Below are positions 8,858 through 17,570 of a DNA stretch of 52,475 nt, in pieces. Source of the stretch: Bacteroidia bacterium (GTDB lineage: Bacteria > Bacteroidota > Bacteroidia > UKL13-3). Within the stretch, counting starts at the first letter, position 1; each line of letters starts with the position of its first letter. The notes beneath the pieces are model-generated. The model searched no databases. It saw nothing but the letters and a program-made list of their open reading frames with translations, and was not told the origin of the DNA. Location of the stretch: contig JAIBAK010000023.1 of NCBI GenBank assembly GCA_019695215.1, forward strand, positions 1 through 52,475, in the 5' to 3' direction. A program made the translations under genes and the position numbers.

Positions 8858-11215
8858 ATGTGGGAAAAGTTTGCTTCAGTAGTTTTACGTAACCGGATAT
8901 GGTGTCTGGTAGCCACACTTTTGTTTACTGTGTGGATGGGTTACTATGCCTCAAAAGTTCAGTTAAGTTATGAGTTTGCCAAGGTAGTCCCGGTTGATGA
9001 TTCGGACTATGTGGACTACATGAAATTTAAAAAGCAGTTTGGCGAAGATGGAAATGTGCTGGTGATAGGTGTGCAGAATGAGAAGATTTATCAGCTCGAA
9101 TTTTTTAATGCATGGTACGACCTGAGTGATTCAATTGAAAAGATTGAAGGGGTGCAAAAAGTAGTGTCGCTGCCTAAGTTGTATCATATTGTAAAAAACG
9201 ACAGCCTTCGCAGGTTCGATGTGTCGCTGGTACTAAATCACAAACCGCAAACCCAGAATGAGCTGGATTCGATAAAAACAGTTATCGAGTCGCTCAAATT
9301 TTACGAAGGATTAATTCATAATCCCAAAACGCATGTAACGCTTATGGCGGTTACCTTAAAAAAGGATAAACTCGATTCGAAGGAGCGTATTCAGTTAGTT
9401 AAAAATATTCAGGATAAGGCCGAAAAATTCGGAGAGAATTTTCACACAAAACTTCACTTCTCGGGATTACCCTATATACGCACGGTATACTCCACCAAAG
9501 TAGCAAAGGAGTTGCGCATATTCACGCTGCTGGCCATGATTGTAACAGCCGTGATGATGTTGCTTTTTTTCCGCTCGTTTGCCGCTATGTTTTACTCCAT
9601 GCTGGTGGTTATCATCTGTGTGGTGTCAACCATGGCACTCATTCAGATTTTCGGATACAGGATTACGCTCCTTACCGGGCTCATTCCTCCGCTCATTGTA
9701 GTAACTTCCATTCAAAACTGCATTTACCTGCTTAATGTATATCATTTTGAATTCCGGAAGGTGAAAAACAAAATGAAAGCCATGACACGCGTGTTAACCA
9801 AAATTGGTCTGGCTTCTTTTCTCACCAACCTTACCACCGCTGTAGGTTTTGGAGTATTCAGTTTTTCGGGCAGCGTGGTATTGGATGAATTCTCTATGGT
9901 ATCTTCGGTAGCCATTATGGTGAGTTTTGTGGTGTCAATGGTGGTTATTCCTGCTGTGTTTACCCTGTTGCCCGATCCTACTTTTAAGCAGACAAAACAC
10001 CTCGAGAATAAACTCATGCAGCGGTTTGTGGATACCATTACCTACTCGGTTTTTCACCGTAGAAAATTAATTTATATCATAACGTCTGTATTGGTAGTAA
10101 TTTCATTTATCGGTATTTTTAAAGTTCGCAGCATCGGGTATATGCTTGATGATATTCCTAAAAACGACCCGTTGTCGGAAGATTTGTTATTTTTTGAACA
10201 GCACTTTAATGGGGTAATGCCTTTTGAAATTTCTATTGATACGAAAAAGAAGAGAGGAGTGCATAAAGTATCTACGCTGCATAAAATTGAACAATTGCAG
10301 GAGGTGCTCGCAGCTTATCCGGAATTTTCGCGGTCGGTTTCCATTGCCGATATGATTAAATTCTCTAATCAGGCATTTTACAGAGGGAATCCGGCCAGGT
10401 ATAAACTGCCGAACGAGCAGGAAAAAAGTTTTATTCTTTCGTATGTAAACCGATCGCACGGCAATGGCGGTTTAACCCGCTCGCTTATGGACAGCAATGC
10501 GCAAATTGCCCGGGTGAGTGTGCAGATGGAAGATGTGGGTTCGGTAGATATTGAACGTATTAAAAAGGAACTGAGGCCTAAAATTGATTCCATTTTTGAT
10601 AAAGAACAATACGATGTAAAAATGACCGGCACCAGCGTCATTTTTCTTAAAGGAAATGATTACCTCATTGCCAATCTTACCAGCAGTATGGTGTGGGCTC
10701 TCATCATTATTTCGTTATTGATGGCGGCCTTATTTTTCTCCTGGAAAATGGTGATGATTTCTTTAGTGCCCAACTTAATTCCGCTCATCATGGTATTGGG
10801 GATTATGGGTTATGGCGGGGTTGCCCTTAAATCGTCCACCATTCTTATTTTCAGCATAGCGTACGGTATTGTGGTTGACCTTACCATTCACTTTTTAGCT
10901 AAATACCGGCACGAACTGCGCAAACATAACTGGGTAATTGGCGAGTCCGTAAATTACTCTATGCACGAGAGCGGAGTAAGTATGATTTACACCACGGTGA
11001 TTTTATTTTTCGGATTTATCATTTTCGCGGCCTCCTCCTTTGGCGGAACGGTGGCACTCGGGTTACTCACCTCACTGGCTTTGGTAATAGGGTTGTTTAC
11101 CAATTTATTTTTATTGCCCAGCCTGCTGCTTTCGTTAGAGAAATCAATGAATGCCAAAAAAGAACTCGGAACTTCCCTTATTGAAATTGAGGAAGAAGAT
11201 GAGGATGAGTTGTGA
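8858..11215 (+). CDS. RND/MMPL superfamily predicted exporter
   Basis: 785 residues from ATG 8858 (MWEKFASVVLRNRIW). An in-frame ATG exists at 8702, but that would run through the divergent porZ start and add a non-conserved, non-membrane leader, so I reject it. The topology is the RND pattern: TM1, a ~190-residue periplasmic domain (YEFAKVVPVDDSDYVDYMKF...), TM2-6, then a repeat of the same with TM7, a second periplasmic domain and TM8-12. Each half has an SSD/MMPL-like transmembrane bundle (ITLLTGLIPPLIVVTS; STILIFSIAYGIVVDLTIHF with Asp in the membrane). Family members move lipids, hopanoids or sterols to the outer layers; the substrate here is unknown. The C-terminal tail is very acidic. 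Confidence 0.88.
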   Translation: MWEKFASVVLRNRIWCLVATLLFTVWMGYYASKVQLSYEFAKVVPVDDSDYVDYMKFKKQFGEDGNVLVIGVQNEKIYQLEFFNAWYDLSDSIEKIEGVQKVVSLPKLYHIVKNDSLRRFDVSLVLNHKPQTQNELDSIKTVIESLKFYEGLIHNPKTHVTLMAVTLKKDKLDSKERIQLVKNIQDKAEKFGENFHTKLHFSGLPYIRTVYSTKVAKELRIFTLLAMIVTAVMMLLFFRSFAAMFYSMLVVIICVVSTMALIQIFGYRITLLTGLIPPLIVVTSIQNCIYLLNVYHFEFRKVKNKMKAMTRVLTKIGLASFLTNLTTAVGFGVFSFSGSVVLDEFSMVSSVAIMVSFVVSMVVIPAVFTLLPDPTFKQTKHLENKLMQRFVDTITYSVFHRRKLIYIITSVLVVISFIGIFKVRSIGYMLDDIPKNDPLSEDLLFFEQHFNGVMPFEISIDTKKKRGVHKVSTLHKIEQLQEVLAAYPEFSRSVSIADMIKFSNQAFYRGNPARYKLPNEQEKSFILSYVNRSHGNGGLTRSLMDSNAQIARVSVQMEDVGSVDIERIKKELRPKIDSIFDKEQYDVKMTGTSVIFLKGNDYLIANLTSSMVWALIIISLLMAALFFSWKMVMISLVPNLIPLIMVLGIMGYGGVALKSSTILIFSIAYGIVVDLTIHFLAKYRHELRKHNWVIGESVNYSMHESGVSMIYTTVILFFGFIIFAASSFGGTVALGLLTSLALVIGLFTNLFLLPSLLLSLEKSMNAKKELGTSLIEIEEEDEDEL

Positions 11216-11218
11216 TTT

Positions 11219-11248
11219 TTTGATTCACAAAACTATTTTGTAACTTTG
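11219..11248 (+). promoter_or_regulatory. promoter of the DUF433/DUF5615 toxin-antitoxin operon
   Basis: TTTG (11219-11222), an 18-base spacer and TAACTTTG (11241-11248) match the Bacteroidota sigma factor consensus (TTTG - 17 to 23 - TAnnTTTG) well. ATG follows 21 bases after the -7 box. The promoter starts just after the stop of the RND gene. Confidence 0.6.
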
Positions 11249-11257
11249 AATTAATTC
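11227..11257. promoter_or_regulatory. palindromic operator candidates in the toxin-antitoxin promoter
   Basis: ACAAAA-CTA-TTTTGT (11227-11241) is a perfect inverted repeat lying between the -33 and -7 boxes. GAATTAATTC (11248-11257) is a perfect 10-bp palindrome at the expected transcription start. GATTCA also recurs as a direct repeat at 11222 and 11258. Type II antitoxins usually repress their own operon by binding such sites; binding here is inferred. Confidence 0.45.
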
Positions 11258-11269
11258 GATTCAAAATTT

Positions 11270-11500
11270 ATGTATACACACATCGTTTCAGATTCAACGG
11301 TTTTAAACGGGAAGCCTTGCATTTCCGGAACCAGAATGAGCGTTGACTTTATTTTGGAATTAATTGAGTCGGGGGCATCCATTTCTGATATTGCGCAAAC
11401 GTATCCTCAACTTTCAGTAGAGGCCATTAAAGAGGCAGTAAGTTTTGCGCGCCATTTCACAGAAAACGAGATTACCATTGTCACCAAGTTGTCGGCATGA
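11270..11500 (+). CDS. DUF433 family antitoxin
   Basis: 76 residues, the whole DUF433 fold: opening strand region, GKPCISGTRMSVDFILELI, ASISDIAQTYPQLS and EAIKEAVSFA. DUF433 proteins are small winged-helix-like proteins that pair with PIN-like DUF5615 toxins, bind the toxin and usually the operon promoter. The stop overlaps the start of the next gene by 4 bases (ATGA), so antitoxin and toxin are translationally coupled with the antitoxin first. The PCISGTR motif is intact. Confidence 0.9.
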   Translation: MYTHIVSDSTVLNGKPCISGTRMSVDFILELIESGASISDIAQTYPQLSVEAIKEAVSFARHFTENEITIVTKLSA

Positions 11501-11877
11501 AACTGAATGATTTCGGTTTTTTGGCTGACGAAAATATTCACCCTAAGGTAATAACTCAATTGCTTTCGGATGGAATGCGGGTGTTAACGGTGAAGGAAGT
11601 GAATCTGAATGGCAAGTCGGATGGTGAATTGCTTCACTTTGCAAAAGAAAATACACTTATTGTACTGACACACGATGCTGACTTTGGGAAGATAATTTAT
11701 GCGCAAAAGAGCAAGTTTACCGGTATCCTTTACCTGCGACCCGGGCATATAAAGCCTGAGTTTACTATTATCACTCTTAAAGCCGTGTTTGCTAATGATT
11801 TTAATCTGGAGGCCTCTTTTGTGATTGTAGCAGAGCAGGTACAAGGTGAGATCCGAATCAGAGTAAGGCAATTTTGA
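11497..11877 (+). CDS. DUF5615 PIN-like toxin
   Basis: 126 residues matching DUF5615 (Mut7-C/PIN-like). The opening LADENIHPKVITQL carries the first acidic pair (D, E); GKSDGELLHFAKEN and IVLTHDADFG carry further acidic residues expected of the metal-dependent RNase site; ILYLRPGHIKPE is the next conserved strand. PIN-like toxins are ribonucleases held inactive by their antitoxin. All acidic positions seem present, so it should be active. No other gene is in the operon. Activity is inferred from family membership. Confidence 0.88.
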   Translation: MKLNDFGFLADENIHPKVITQLLSDGMRVLTVKEVNLNGKSDGELLHFAKENTLIVLTHDADFGKIIYAQKSKFTGILYLRPGHIKPEFTIITLKAVFANDFNLEASFVIVAEQVQGEIRIRVRQF

Positions 11878-11999
11878 TATCAATTTATCTTTCAGGTAGT
11901 TTTTAAGGGCAAACGCTGACAAAGCTTAGATAAATCTTGTTTCTGTTTCTACTTTCAATCCTTTAACTTCGCGCTCTTTATTTCAGTCCTTTAGCACCC

Positions 12000-14900
12000 A
12001 TGTCCAAATACAAAGAATACAAAAAACTCGACTTCCCCGCTTTTGAAGAGGAAGTTTTGAAGTTTTGGAAAGAAAACAAGGTTTTTGAAAAAAGTGTAAG
12101 CAACCGTGAAGGCAAGGAGTCCTTTGTGTTTTACGAAGGCCCGCCCAGTGCCAACGGGATGCCCGGCATTCACCACGTAATGGCTCGTACGGTAAAAGAT
12201 ATTTTTTGCCGTTACCAAACCCTCAATGGTAAACAGGTAAAACGCAAAGCCGGTTGGGATACCCACGGACTGCCCATTGAATTGCAGGTTGAAAAAACCC
12301 TTGGCATTACCAAAGAAGATATTGGCAAAAAAATATCGGTGGCCGAATACAACGAAGCCTGCCGCAAAGACGTGCTGAAGTTTAAAGACGTATGGGATAA
12401 ACTTACTGACCGCATGGGGTACTGGGTTGATTTGAGTGACCCCTATATTACCTACGAGAACAACTATATTGAATCACTGTGGTCGCTGCTGAAAAAATTG
12501 TACGAAAAAGGATTGTTGTACAAAGGCTACACCATTCAGCCGTATTCACCTGCTGCAGGAACAGGGTTAAGTTCGCACGAGTTAAATCAGCCCGGTACTT
12601 ACCGTGATGTGAAAGACTCGACTGCGGTGGCCATGTTTAAAGTGGTCCACGGTCAACAGTCGACAGTCGACAGTCGGCCTTGGACTGTTGAGGGAGAGGT
12701 TTATTTTCTTGCCTGGACCACTACACCTTGGACGCTGCCATCTAATACCGCGCTGGCGGTTGGAGAAAAAATTACCTACGTACTGGTTCGAACGTTTAAT
12801 CCTTATACGTATCAAGCTTGCTCCGTTGTATTGGCTAAAGATTTGTTCGGGAAATATTTTAAAGCCGAAAATGCAGAACTAAAACTGAGTGAATACAACG
12901 CAGGAGATAAAAACATTCCTTACGAAATTGTTAGAGAAGTAAAAGGGAAAGAACTGGAAGGTATTCGTTACGAACAATTACTTCCATTTGCCAAACCTGA
13001 AAACGGAGATGCATTCAAAGTGATAGTTGGTGATTTTGTAACTACCGAAGACGGAACCGGTATTGTGCATATAGCTCCCAGTTTTGGTGCCGATGACTTT
13101 CGCGTAGCCAAACAAAACGGTGTGGGTTCATTAACTCTCGTTGACAAGCGTGGTAAATTTTTACCCGAAGTAAAAGACGGGATTTTCCTTTACGGAGATG
13201 AATATGTAAAAGAAGCCTACCTCACCGATGACGAAAAGAAAACCGAGTTTGAAAAGCAGAAAAAAATTCTGGAAGCAAACGGAAAAATAAAAGAACTGAA
13301 AAATTACCTGAGCGTGGATGAGCGTATCATTCTTAAACTGCAGGAAGAGGGTAAACTTTTCAAGAAAGAAAAATACGAGCATACTTACCCGCATTGCTGG
13401 AGGACAGATAAGCCTATTTTATATTATCCGCTCGAAAGCTGGTTCATTAAAACCACTGCAGCAAAAGACAGACTCGTTGAATTAAACAAAACCATCAACT
13501 GGAAACCGGAACACACGGGCAGTGGTCGTTTTGGAAATTGGTTAGAGAATTTAGTGGATTGGAATCTTTCCCGCTCACGTTGCTGGGGAACACCGTTGCC
13601 TATCTGGAGAACGGAAGACGGGAGCGAAGAAAAGTGTATTGGCTCAACAGAAGAACTGCATACAGAAATTACGAAAGCAAAATCGGCCGGATTTATACCT
13701 GCAGGTTTTGAGATGAAAGATTTACATAAGCCGTATGTGGATGATGTGATTCTTGTTTCGTCAAAGGGAGAAAAAATGTTTCGCGAACCCGATTTAATCG
13801 ATGTATGGTTTGACAGCGGTGCTATGCCTTATGCGCAATGGCACTGGCCTTTTGAAAATGAAGAAATCTTCAGAAAAAATTTCCCTGCCGATTATATTGC
13901 CGAAGGGGTAGATCAAACCCGCGGCTGGTTTTTTACCCTGCATGCTATTTCTGTTTTGCTGTTCGACAGTATTGCTTACAAAAACGTAATTGCCAACGGA
14001 CTGGTGCTTGATAAAAACGGAAATAAAATGAGCAAGCGTCTGGGCAATGTGGTTGATCCGTTTCAGGCCATTGCCAAATACGGGGCCGATGCCAACCGCT
14101 GGTATATGATGAGCAACAGCGACCCCTGGGATAATCTTAAATTTGATATAGAAGGGGTGGCCGAGGTGCAGCGTAAATTTTTCGGTACGCTGTATAATAC
14201 CTATTCCTTTTTTGCCCTTTATGCCAATATAGACGGATTTACATATAAAGAAACTGAAATCCCCCTTAAAGACCGGCCTGAAATTGACAGGTGGGTATTG
14301 TCGTTACTCAACACCTTAATTGCAAAGGTGCGCACTCACATGGACGATTATGATCCTACACCGGCAACCCGCGCCATTTCTGAATTTGTAAACGAACATT
14401 TGAGCAACTGGTACGTGCGTTTGTGTCGTAAACGTTTTTGGAAAGGCGAATACAGCGATGATAAAATTTCGGCCTACCAAACACTGTATACCTGTCTCGA
14501 AACGGTAGCTCAGCTGATGAGTCCGCTGGCACCCTTTTATGCCGACCAGTTGTTTACAGATTTAAACGCAGTTACCCATCGCCACAAGGCTGTATCGGTT
14601 CATTTAACTGATTTGCCGGTGGCCGATAGTTCAGTAATTGACAAAGAACTTGAGGAGCAAATGGATTATGCTCAAAAAATTTCATCACTGGTGCTTTCCA
14701 TTCGTAAAAAAGAAGAAATAAGGGTACGTCAGCCATTACAAAAAATTCTGATTCCCGTAATAGATACCCGCATCAAAAGCGAGATTGAACATGTAAAAGA
14801 CCTCATTCTTTCAGAAGTGAATGTGAAAGAACTGGAGTACATGGAGTCCATTCAGAAAAGTATAAAGGCCAACTTTAAGGTATTAGGTAAAAAAGCAGGA

Positions 14901-15377
14901 CCTAAAATGAAGGCTTTGGCGGCCCTCATTACCCAATTGAGTCAGGAACAAATAACCCAAATAGAGCAAACCGGAGAATTAGAAGTGCAGGCGGAGGGCG
15001 AGCCTTTTGTTTTGGTATCCGAAGATGTAGAAATTCTTTCGGCTGATATTGCAGGTTATAAGGTGGCTAATGAAGGCAAAATAACCGTAGCGCTGGATAT
15101 TACTTTAACCCCCGACTTAAAGCAGGAAGGTATTGCCCGAGAGGTAGTTAACCGTTTGCAAAACCTCAGAAAAGATATGGGCCTGGATGTAACCGACCGT
15201 ATTGCTGTAGAAATAAAAAGCAATGAGAAGCTCAATGATGCTATTAATTCGTATAAAACCTATATTTGCAGCCAAATTTTAGCAGAGGTGTTTACCCTCG
15301 TCAATCAATTGGATAACGGAGTAAGCATTGAGGTGGAAGATGTTGTAACAGATGTTAAACTCTCAAAACTAGCCTGA
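12000..15377 (+). CDS. ileS: isoleucyl-tRNA synthetase with an in-frame repeat insertion
   Basis: 1125 residues, complete. Class I signatures are present: the HIGH-equivalent GIHH in SANGMPGIHHVMART (residues ~52-65), KMSKR in NGNKMSKRLGN (~680), the CP1 editing-site motif WTTTPWTLPSN (~240-250) and the C-terminal anticodon-binding region. It charges tRNA-Ile and hydrolyses mischarged Val-tRNA. Immediately before the editing motif the sequence runs through a non-family peptide (HGQQSTVDSRPWTVEG) encoded by a palindromic repeat at about 12644-12697; the frame is kept. The DksA-like gene starts 3 bases after the stop. A possible -7 box TAACTTCG is at 11964-11971. Confidence 0.96.
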   Translation: MSKYKEYKKLDFPAFEEEVLKFWKENKVFEKSVSNREGKESFVFYEGPPSANGMPGIHHVMARTVKDIFCRYQTLNGKQVKRKAGWDTHGLPIELQVEKTLGITKEDIGKKISVAEYNEACRKDVLKFKDVWDKLTDRMGYWVDLSDPYITYENNYIESLWSLLKKLYEKGLLYKGYTIQPYSPAAGTGLSSHELNQPGTYRDVKDSTAVAMFKVVHGQQSTVDSRPWTVEGEVYFLAWTTTPWTLPSNTALAVGEKITYVLVRTFNPYTYQACSVVLAKDLFGKYFKAENAELKLSEYNAGDKNIPYEIVREVKGKELEGIRYEQLLPFAKPENGDAFKVIVGDFVTTEDGTGIVHIAPSFGADDFRVAKQNGVGSLTLVDKRGKFLPEVKDGIFLYGDEYVKEAYLTDDEKKTEFEKQKKILEANGKIKELKNYLSVDERIILKLQEEGKLFKKEKYEHTYPHCWRTDKPILYYPLESWFIKTTAAKDRLVELNKTINWKPEHTGSGRFGNWLENLVDWNLSRSRCWGTPLPIWRTEDGSEEKCIGSTEELHTEITKAKSAGFIPAGFEMKDLHKPYVDDVILVSSKGEKMFREPDLIDVWFDSGAMPYAQWHWPFENEEIFRKNFPADYIAEGVDQTRGWFFTLHAISVLLFDSIAYKNVIANGLVLDKNGNKMSKRLGNVVDPFQAIAKYGADANRWYMMSNSDPWDNLKFDIEGVAEVQRKFFGTLYNTYSFFALYANIDGFTYKETEIPLKDRPEIDRWVLSLLNTLIAKVRTHMDDYDPTPATRAISEFVNEHLSNWYVRLCRKRFWKGEYSDDKISAYQTLYTCLETVAQLMSPLAPFYADQLFTDLNAVTHRHKAVSVHLTDLPVADSSVIDKELEEQMDYAQKISSLVLSIRKKEEIRVRQPLQKILIPVIDTRIKSEIEHVKDLILSEVNVKELEYMESIQKSIKANFKVLGKKAGPKMKALAALITQLSQEQITQIEQTGELEVQAEGEPFVLVSEDVEILSADIAGYKVANEGKITVALDITLTPDLKQEGIAREVVNRLQNLRKDMGLDVTDRIAVEIKSNEKLNDAINSYKTYICSQILAEVFTLVNQLDNGVSIEVEDVVTDVKLSKLA
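12644..12697. repeat. palindromic/heptamer repeat inserted inside ileS
   Basis: TCAACAGTC (12653-12661) and GACTGTTGA (12683-12691) are perfect 9-bp inverted repeats. Between and overlapping them ACAGTCG occurs three times in tandem (12656-12676). GTCCAC precedes and TGGAC accompanies the right arm. Three heptamers equal seven codons, so the frame survives. It encodes a loop just ahead of the IleRS editing motif. Confidence 0.75.
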
Positions 15378-15380
15378 CAA

Positions 15381-16397
15381 ATGAAGAAAACTACAAAAAA
15401 GTCAGCCAAGAAAGTAGCTCCTAAAAAAGCTACCGCGAAAAAATCAGCTCCTAAAAAAGCTGCGGCAAAAAAACCGGTAGCCAAAAAGCCGGCAAAAAAA
15501 GTTGCAAAACCAGCTAAGAAATCGGCTCCTAAAAAGGCGGTTAAAAAAGTTGTAGCCAAAAAGGCAGTAGCCAAAAAGCCGGTTAAAAAGATAGCCCCTA
15601 AAAAGGCTGTGGCTAAAAAGGCTGTTAAAAAAGTTGTTGCTAAAAAAGCAGTTAAGCCTGTAAAAAAAGTGGTAGCCAAAAAAGCCGCAAAACCGGCTAA
15701 AAAGGTTGTTACAAAAAAGACAGTTGTAAAAAAGGCAGCCGTTAAAAAAGTAGTAAAGCCTGCAGCCAAAAAGCCTGCAGCCAAACCTGCTCCAAAGCCG
15801 GTTGTTAAGAAGGCTTCAAAACCCGAAGTTAAAAAAGCAGAAGTAAAAGCTCCTGCAAAACCTGCGGTTAAACCTGCAGTTGTAAAGGCAGAGCCGAAAA
15901 AGATTGAAAAAACACAGCCAATAGTAAAAAAGGAAGTAGTAAAAGTGGAAGAGAAAAAGATTGAAATAGTGATACCGCCTCCTGTTCAGCCATCCATTAA
16001 AAAACCGGAGCCGGTTGCCAAATTAACCGGGCCTAACGATGACACGCGTACCCGTTATAATGATGAGGAATTGCAGGAGTTTAAAGAGTTAATTCAGAAA
16101 AAACTTGACTCGGCCCGCAGCGAATACAACACCATTAACGAAGCTATTCAAAGCATTGAAAGTACCGGATATTTAACGCTCGAAGACGGTTCAACCACTG
16201 AAGAAAAAGAACGCTTAAGCCAAATGGCGGCCCGTCAGAAAAAATACGTGGAGAATCTGGAGAATGCGTTGATGCGCGTGGAAAATAAAACTTACGGTAT
16301 TTGTAAGGTTACCGGAAAACTAATCTCCAAAGAACGGTTAAGAGCAGTGCCCCATACCACTCAAAGCATCGAAGCCAAATTACAACAGTACAAGTAA
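15381..16397 (+). CDS. histone H1-like Lys/Ala-rich domain fused to a DksA/TraR-like domain
   Basis: 338 residues. Residues 1-~205 are low complexity, built from KKA/AKK/PKK/VKK units with Pro, like bacterial H1-type and AlgP-type DNA-binding tails. Residues ~215-338 form a DksA/TraR-like domain: a helical hairpin (ELQEFKELIQKKLDSA...QKKYVENLENAL) followed by the YGICKVTGKLISKERLRAVP finger. Only one Cys remains of the four zinc ligands; from memory this is usual in the Bacteroidota versions. DksA proteins modulate RNA polymerase through its secondary channel, so the fusion would bind DNA and contact polymerase (inference). The gene is 3 bases downstream of ileS. The start ATG is followed directly by the basic repeats. 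Confidence 0.85.
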   Translation: MKKTTKKSAKKVAPKKATAKKSAPKKAAAKKPVAKKPAKKVAKPAKKSAPKKAVKKVVAKKAVAKKPVKKIAPKKAVAKKAVKKVVAKKAVKPVKKVVAKKAAKPAKKVVTKKTVVKKAAVKKVVKPAAKKPAAKPAPKPVVKKASKPEVKKAEVKAPAKPAVKPAVVKAEPKKIEKTQPIVKKEVVKVEEKKIEIVIPPPVQPSIKKPEPVAKLTGPNDDTRTRYNDEELQEFKELIQKKLDSARSEYNTINEAIQSIESTGYLTLEDGSTTEEKERLSQMAARQKKYVENLENALMRVENKTYGICKVTGKLISKERLRAVPHTTQSIEAKLQQYK

Positions 16398-16425
16398 AAA
16401 TATTGTTACACCCATACACGTTACA

Positions 16426-16463
16426 GTAAAGCGAAGTTGTTTTATACTTCGCTTTACTTTTTT
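16426..16463 (+). terminator. rho-independent terminator after the DksA-like gene
   Basis: GTAAAGCGAAG (16426-16436) pairs perfectly with CTTCGCTTTAC (16447-16457): an 11-bp stem with a 10-nt loop, followed by six T (16458-16463). It separates the ileS/DksA-like unit from lspA. Confidence 0.85.
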
Positions 16464-16471
16464 AGAATAGC

Positions 16472-17125
16472 ATGAAGAAATTTATAATTCCGTTTCTCGT
16501 AATCAGTTCGGTAATTCTCTTTGATCAGGGACTAAAGTTATGGATACATGAAACCATGACGCTGGGGCAGGAACGGGCAGTATTTGGTAACTGGTTTTAC
16601 CTTCATTACACCGAGAATCCGGGAATGGCATTTGGAATGGAACTCTCCATGAAATACGGCAAGTTAATTCTTACCGGGTTTCGTTTGGTAGTAGTGATTG
16701 GCATTATCTGGTATCTTATTAAACTCATAAACGAACAGGCCAACAAATGGTTTGTCATTTGTGTTTCGCTGGTGGTGGCCGGTGCCATGGGTAATATTAT
16801 CGACAGCACGTTTTACGGAGTTTTGCTTAATAATGCGCCTTATGGTTCGCCTACCCGGTGGTTTCACGGAAGGGTGATTGATATGCTTTATTTTCCAGTT
16901 ATTGAAGGTCATTTCCCCGAGTGGTTTCCTATATGGAAAGGAGAGGACTTTGTTTTTTTTCGTCCTGTTTTTAATCTGGCCGACACATCTATCAGCACCG
17001 GGGTTATCAGCATTTTTGTTTTCCAGAAAAGGTTTTTTGCCCATAAAGAAAATGAGGCTGTACAGGAGCATTCAGCGGCAGATATGAATCCTGCTCCTGA
17101 GGACGATATCAGCCGGCAGAGCTAA
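16472..17125 (+). CDS. lspA: lipoprotein signal peptidase (signal peptidase II)
   Basis: 217 residues with four transmembrane segments. Family motifs are visible: NPGMAFG in the first loop, GAMGNIIDS, GRVIDML and FNLADTSIS with the catalytic Asp residues. It cleaves diacylglyceryl-prolipoproteins ahead of the lipidated Cys. It is longer than the ~165 residues of E. coli LspA, through an insertion (TFYGVLLNNAPYGSPTRWFH) and a hydrophilic acidic tail. Placement after ileS and a DksA-like gene is a conserved Bacteroidota arrangement, but a strong terminator lies just upstream of the start, so it needs read-through or its own promoter. Confidence 0.94.
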   Translation: MKKFIIPFLVISSVILFDQGLKLWIHETMTLGQERAVFGNWFYLHYTENPGMAFGMELSMKYGKLILTGFRLVVVIGIIWYLIKLINEQANKWFVICVSLVVAGAMGNIIDSTFYGVLLNNAPYGSPTRWFHGRVIDMLYFPVIEGHFPEWFPIWKGEDFVFFRPVFNLADTSISTGVISIFVFQKRFFAHKENEAVQEHSAADMNPAPEDDISRQS

Positions 17126-17160
17126 AGTTTTCTTTTAGTACAGTTAGTACAGTGCAAAAA

Positions 17161-17192
17161 AAATCCCTTACCGCAAAGCAAGGGATTTTTTT
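17161..17192. terminator. bidirectional terminator between lspA and the RRM gene
   Basis: AAATCCCTT (17161-17169) pairs with AAGGGATTT (17180-17188) around a 10-nt loop, with A-run before and T-run after. It can end both lspA (plus) and the convergent RNA-binding protein gene (minus). Confidence 0.8.
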
Positions 17193-17215
17193 CATCCAGT
17201 AAGTTCCGTAAAGTC

Positions 17216-17491
17216 TTATTCAGACTGTTGCCCTTCGCGTGGTTGTTGTGGTTTCGAAAGCGACTCGTTCACATTAAGATTGCGTCCCATAAGGTCCTGA
17301 CCATGCAATTTTTCAATGGCGTGTCTGGCTTCGTCATCATTCGGCATTTCTACAAAGCCAAATCCTTTAGATCTTTTTGTTGCGCGATCGGTAATAATTT
17401 TTACCGATGCAACCTGACCGTAGGCTTCAAATGCTTGCCTCAGGTCGTTTTCTCTCGCTTTGTACGAGAGATTTCCTACGTAAATGTTCAT
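17216..17491 (-). CDS. small RRM-domain RNA-binding protein
   Basis: 91 residues: one RNA recognition motif with RNP2 (IYVGNL, residues 3-8) and RNP1 (KGFGFVEM, ~43-50), then a short Gln/Glu-rich tail. These glycine-poor single-RRM proteins are common in Bacteroidota and cyanobacteria and bind single-stranded RNA; many are cold-induced or act in post-transcriptional control. The aromatic residues of RNP1 (two Phe) and Tyr of RNP2 that stack on RNA are present. It lies 79 bp downstream of serS on the same strand and ends at a strong terminator. Targets cannot be inferred. Confidence 0.92.
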   Translation of the reverse strand: MNIYVGNLSYKARENDLRQAFEAYGQVASVKIITDRATKRSKGFGFVEMPNDDEARHAIEKLHGQDLMGRNLNVNESLSKPQQPREGQQSE

Positions 17492-17570
17492 GTGATAGAG
17501 AAATTAATATAAATATTAGCGAGCAATATAGACAAATATTTCAATAATGCAATAGTTGGGCTCTAAAAAA

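Noticed and set aside
12000..15377. ileS as a disrupted pseudogene because of the repeat insertion
   Set aside because: The insertion keeps frame and all catalytic and editing motifs are intact.
15305..15784. 159-residue minus-strand frame rich in Ala/Phe/Leu
   Set aside because: It is the antisense of the Lys/Ala repeat region of the H1-DksA gene; its apparent hydrophobic repeats are a by-product.
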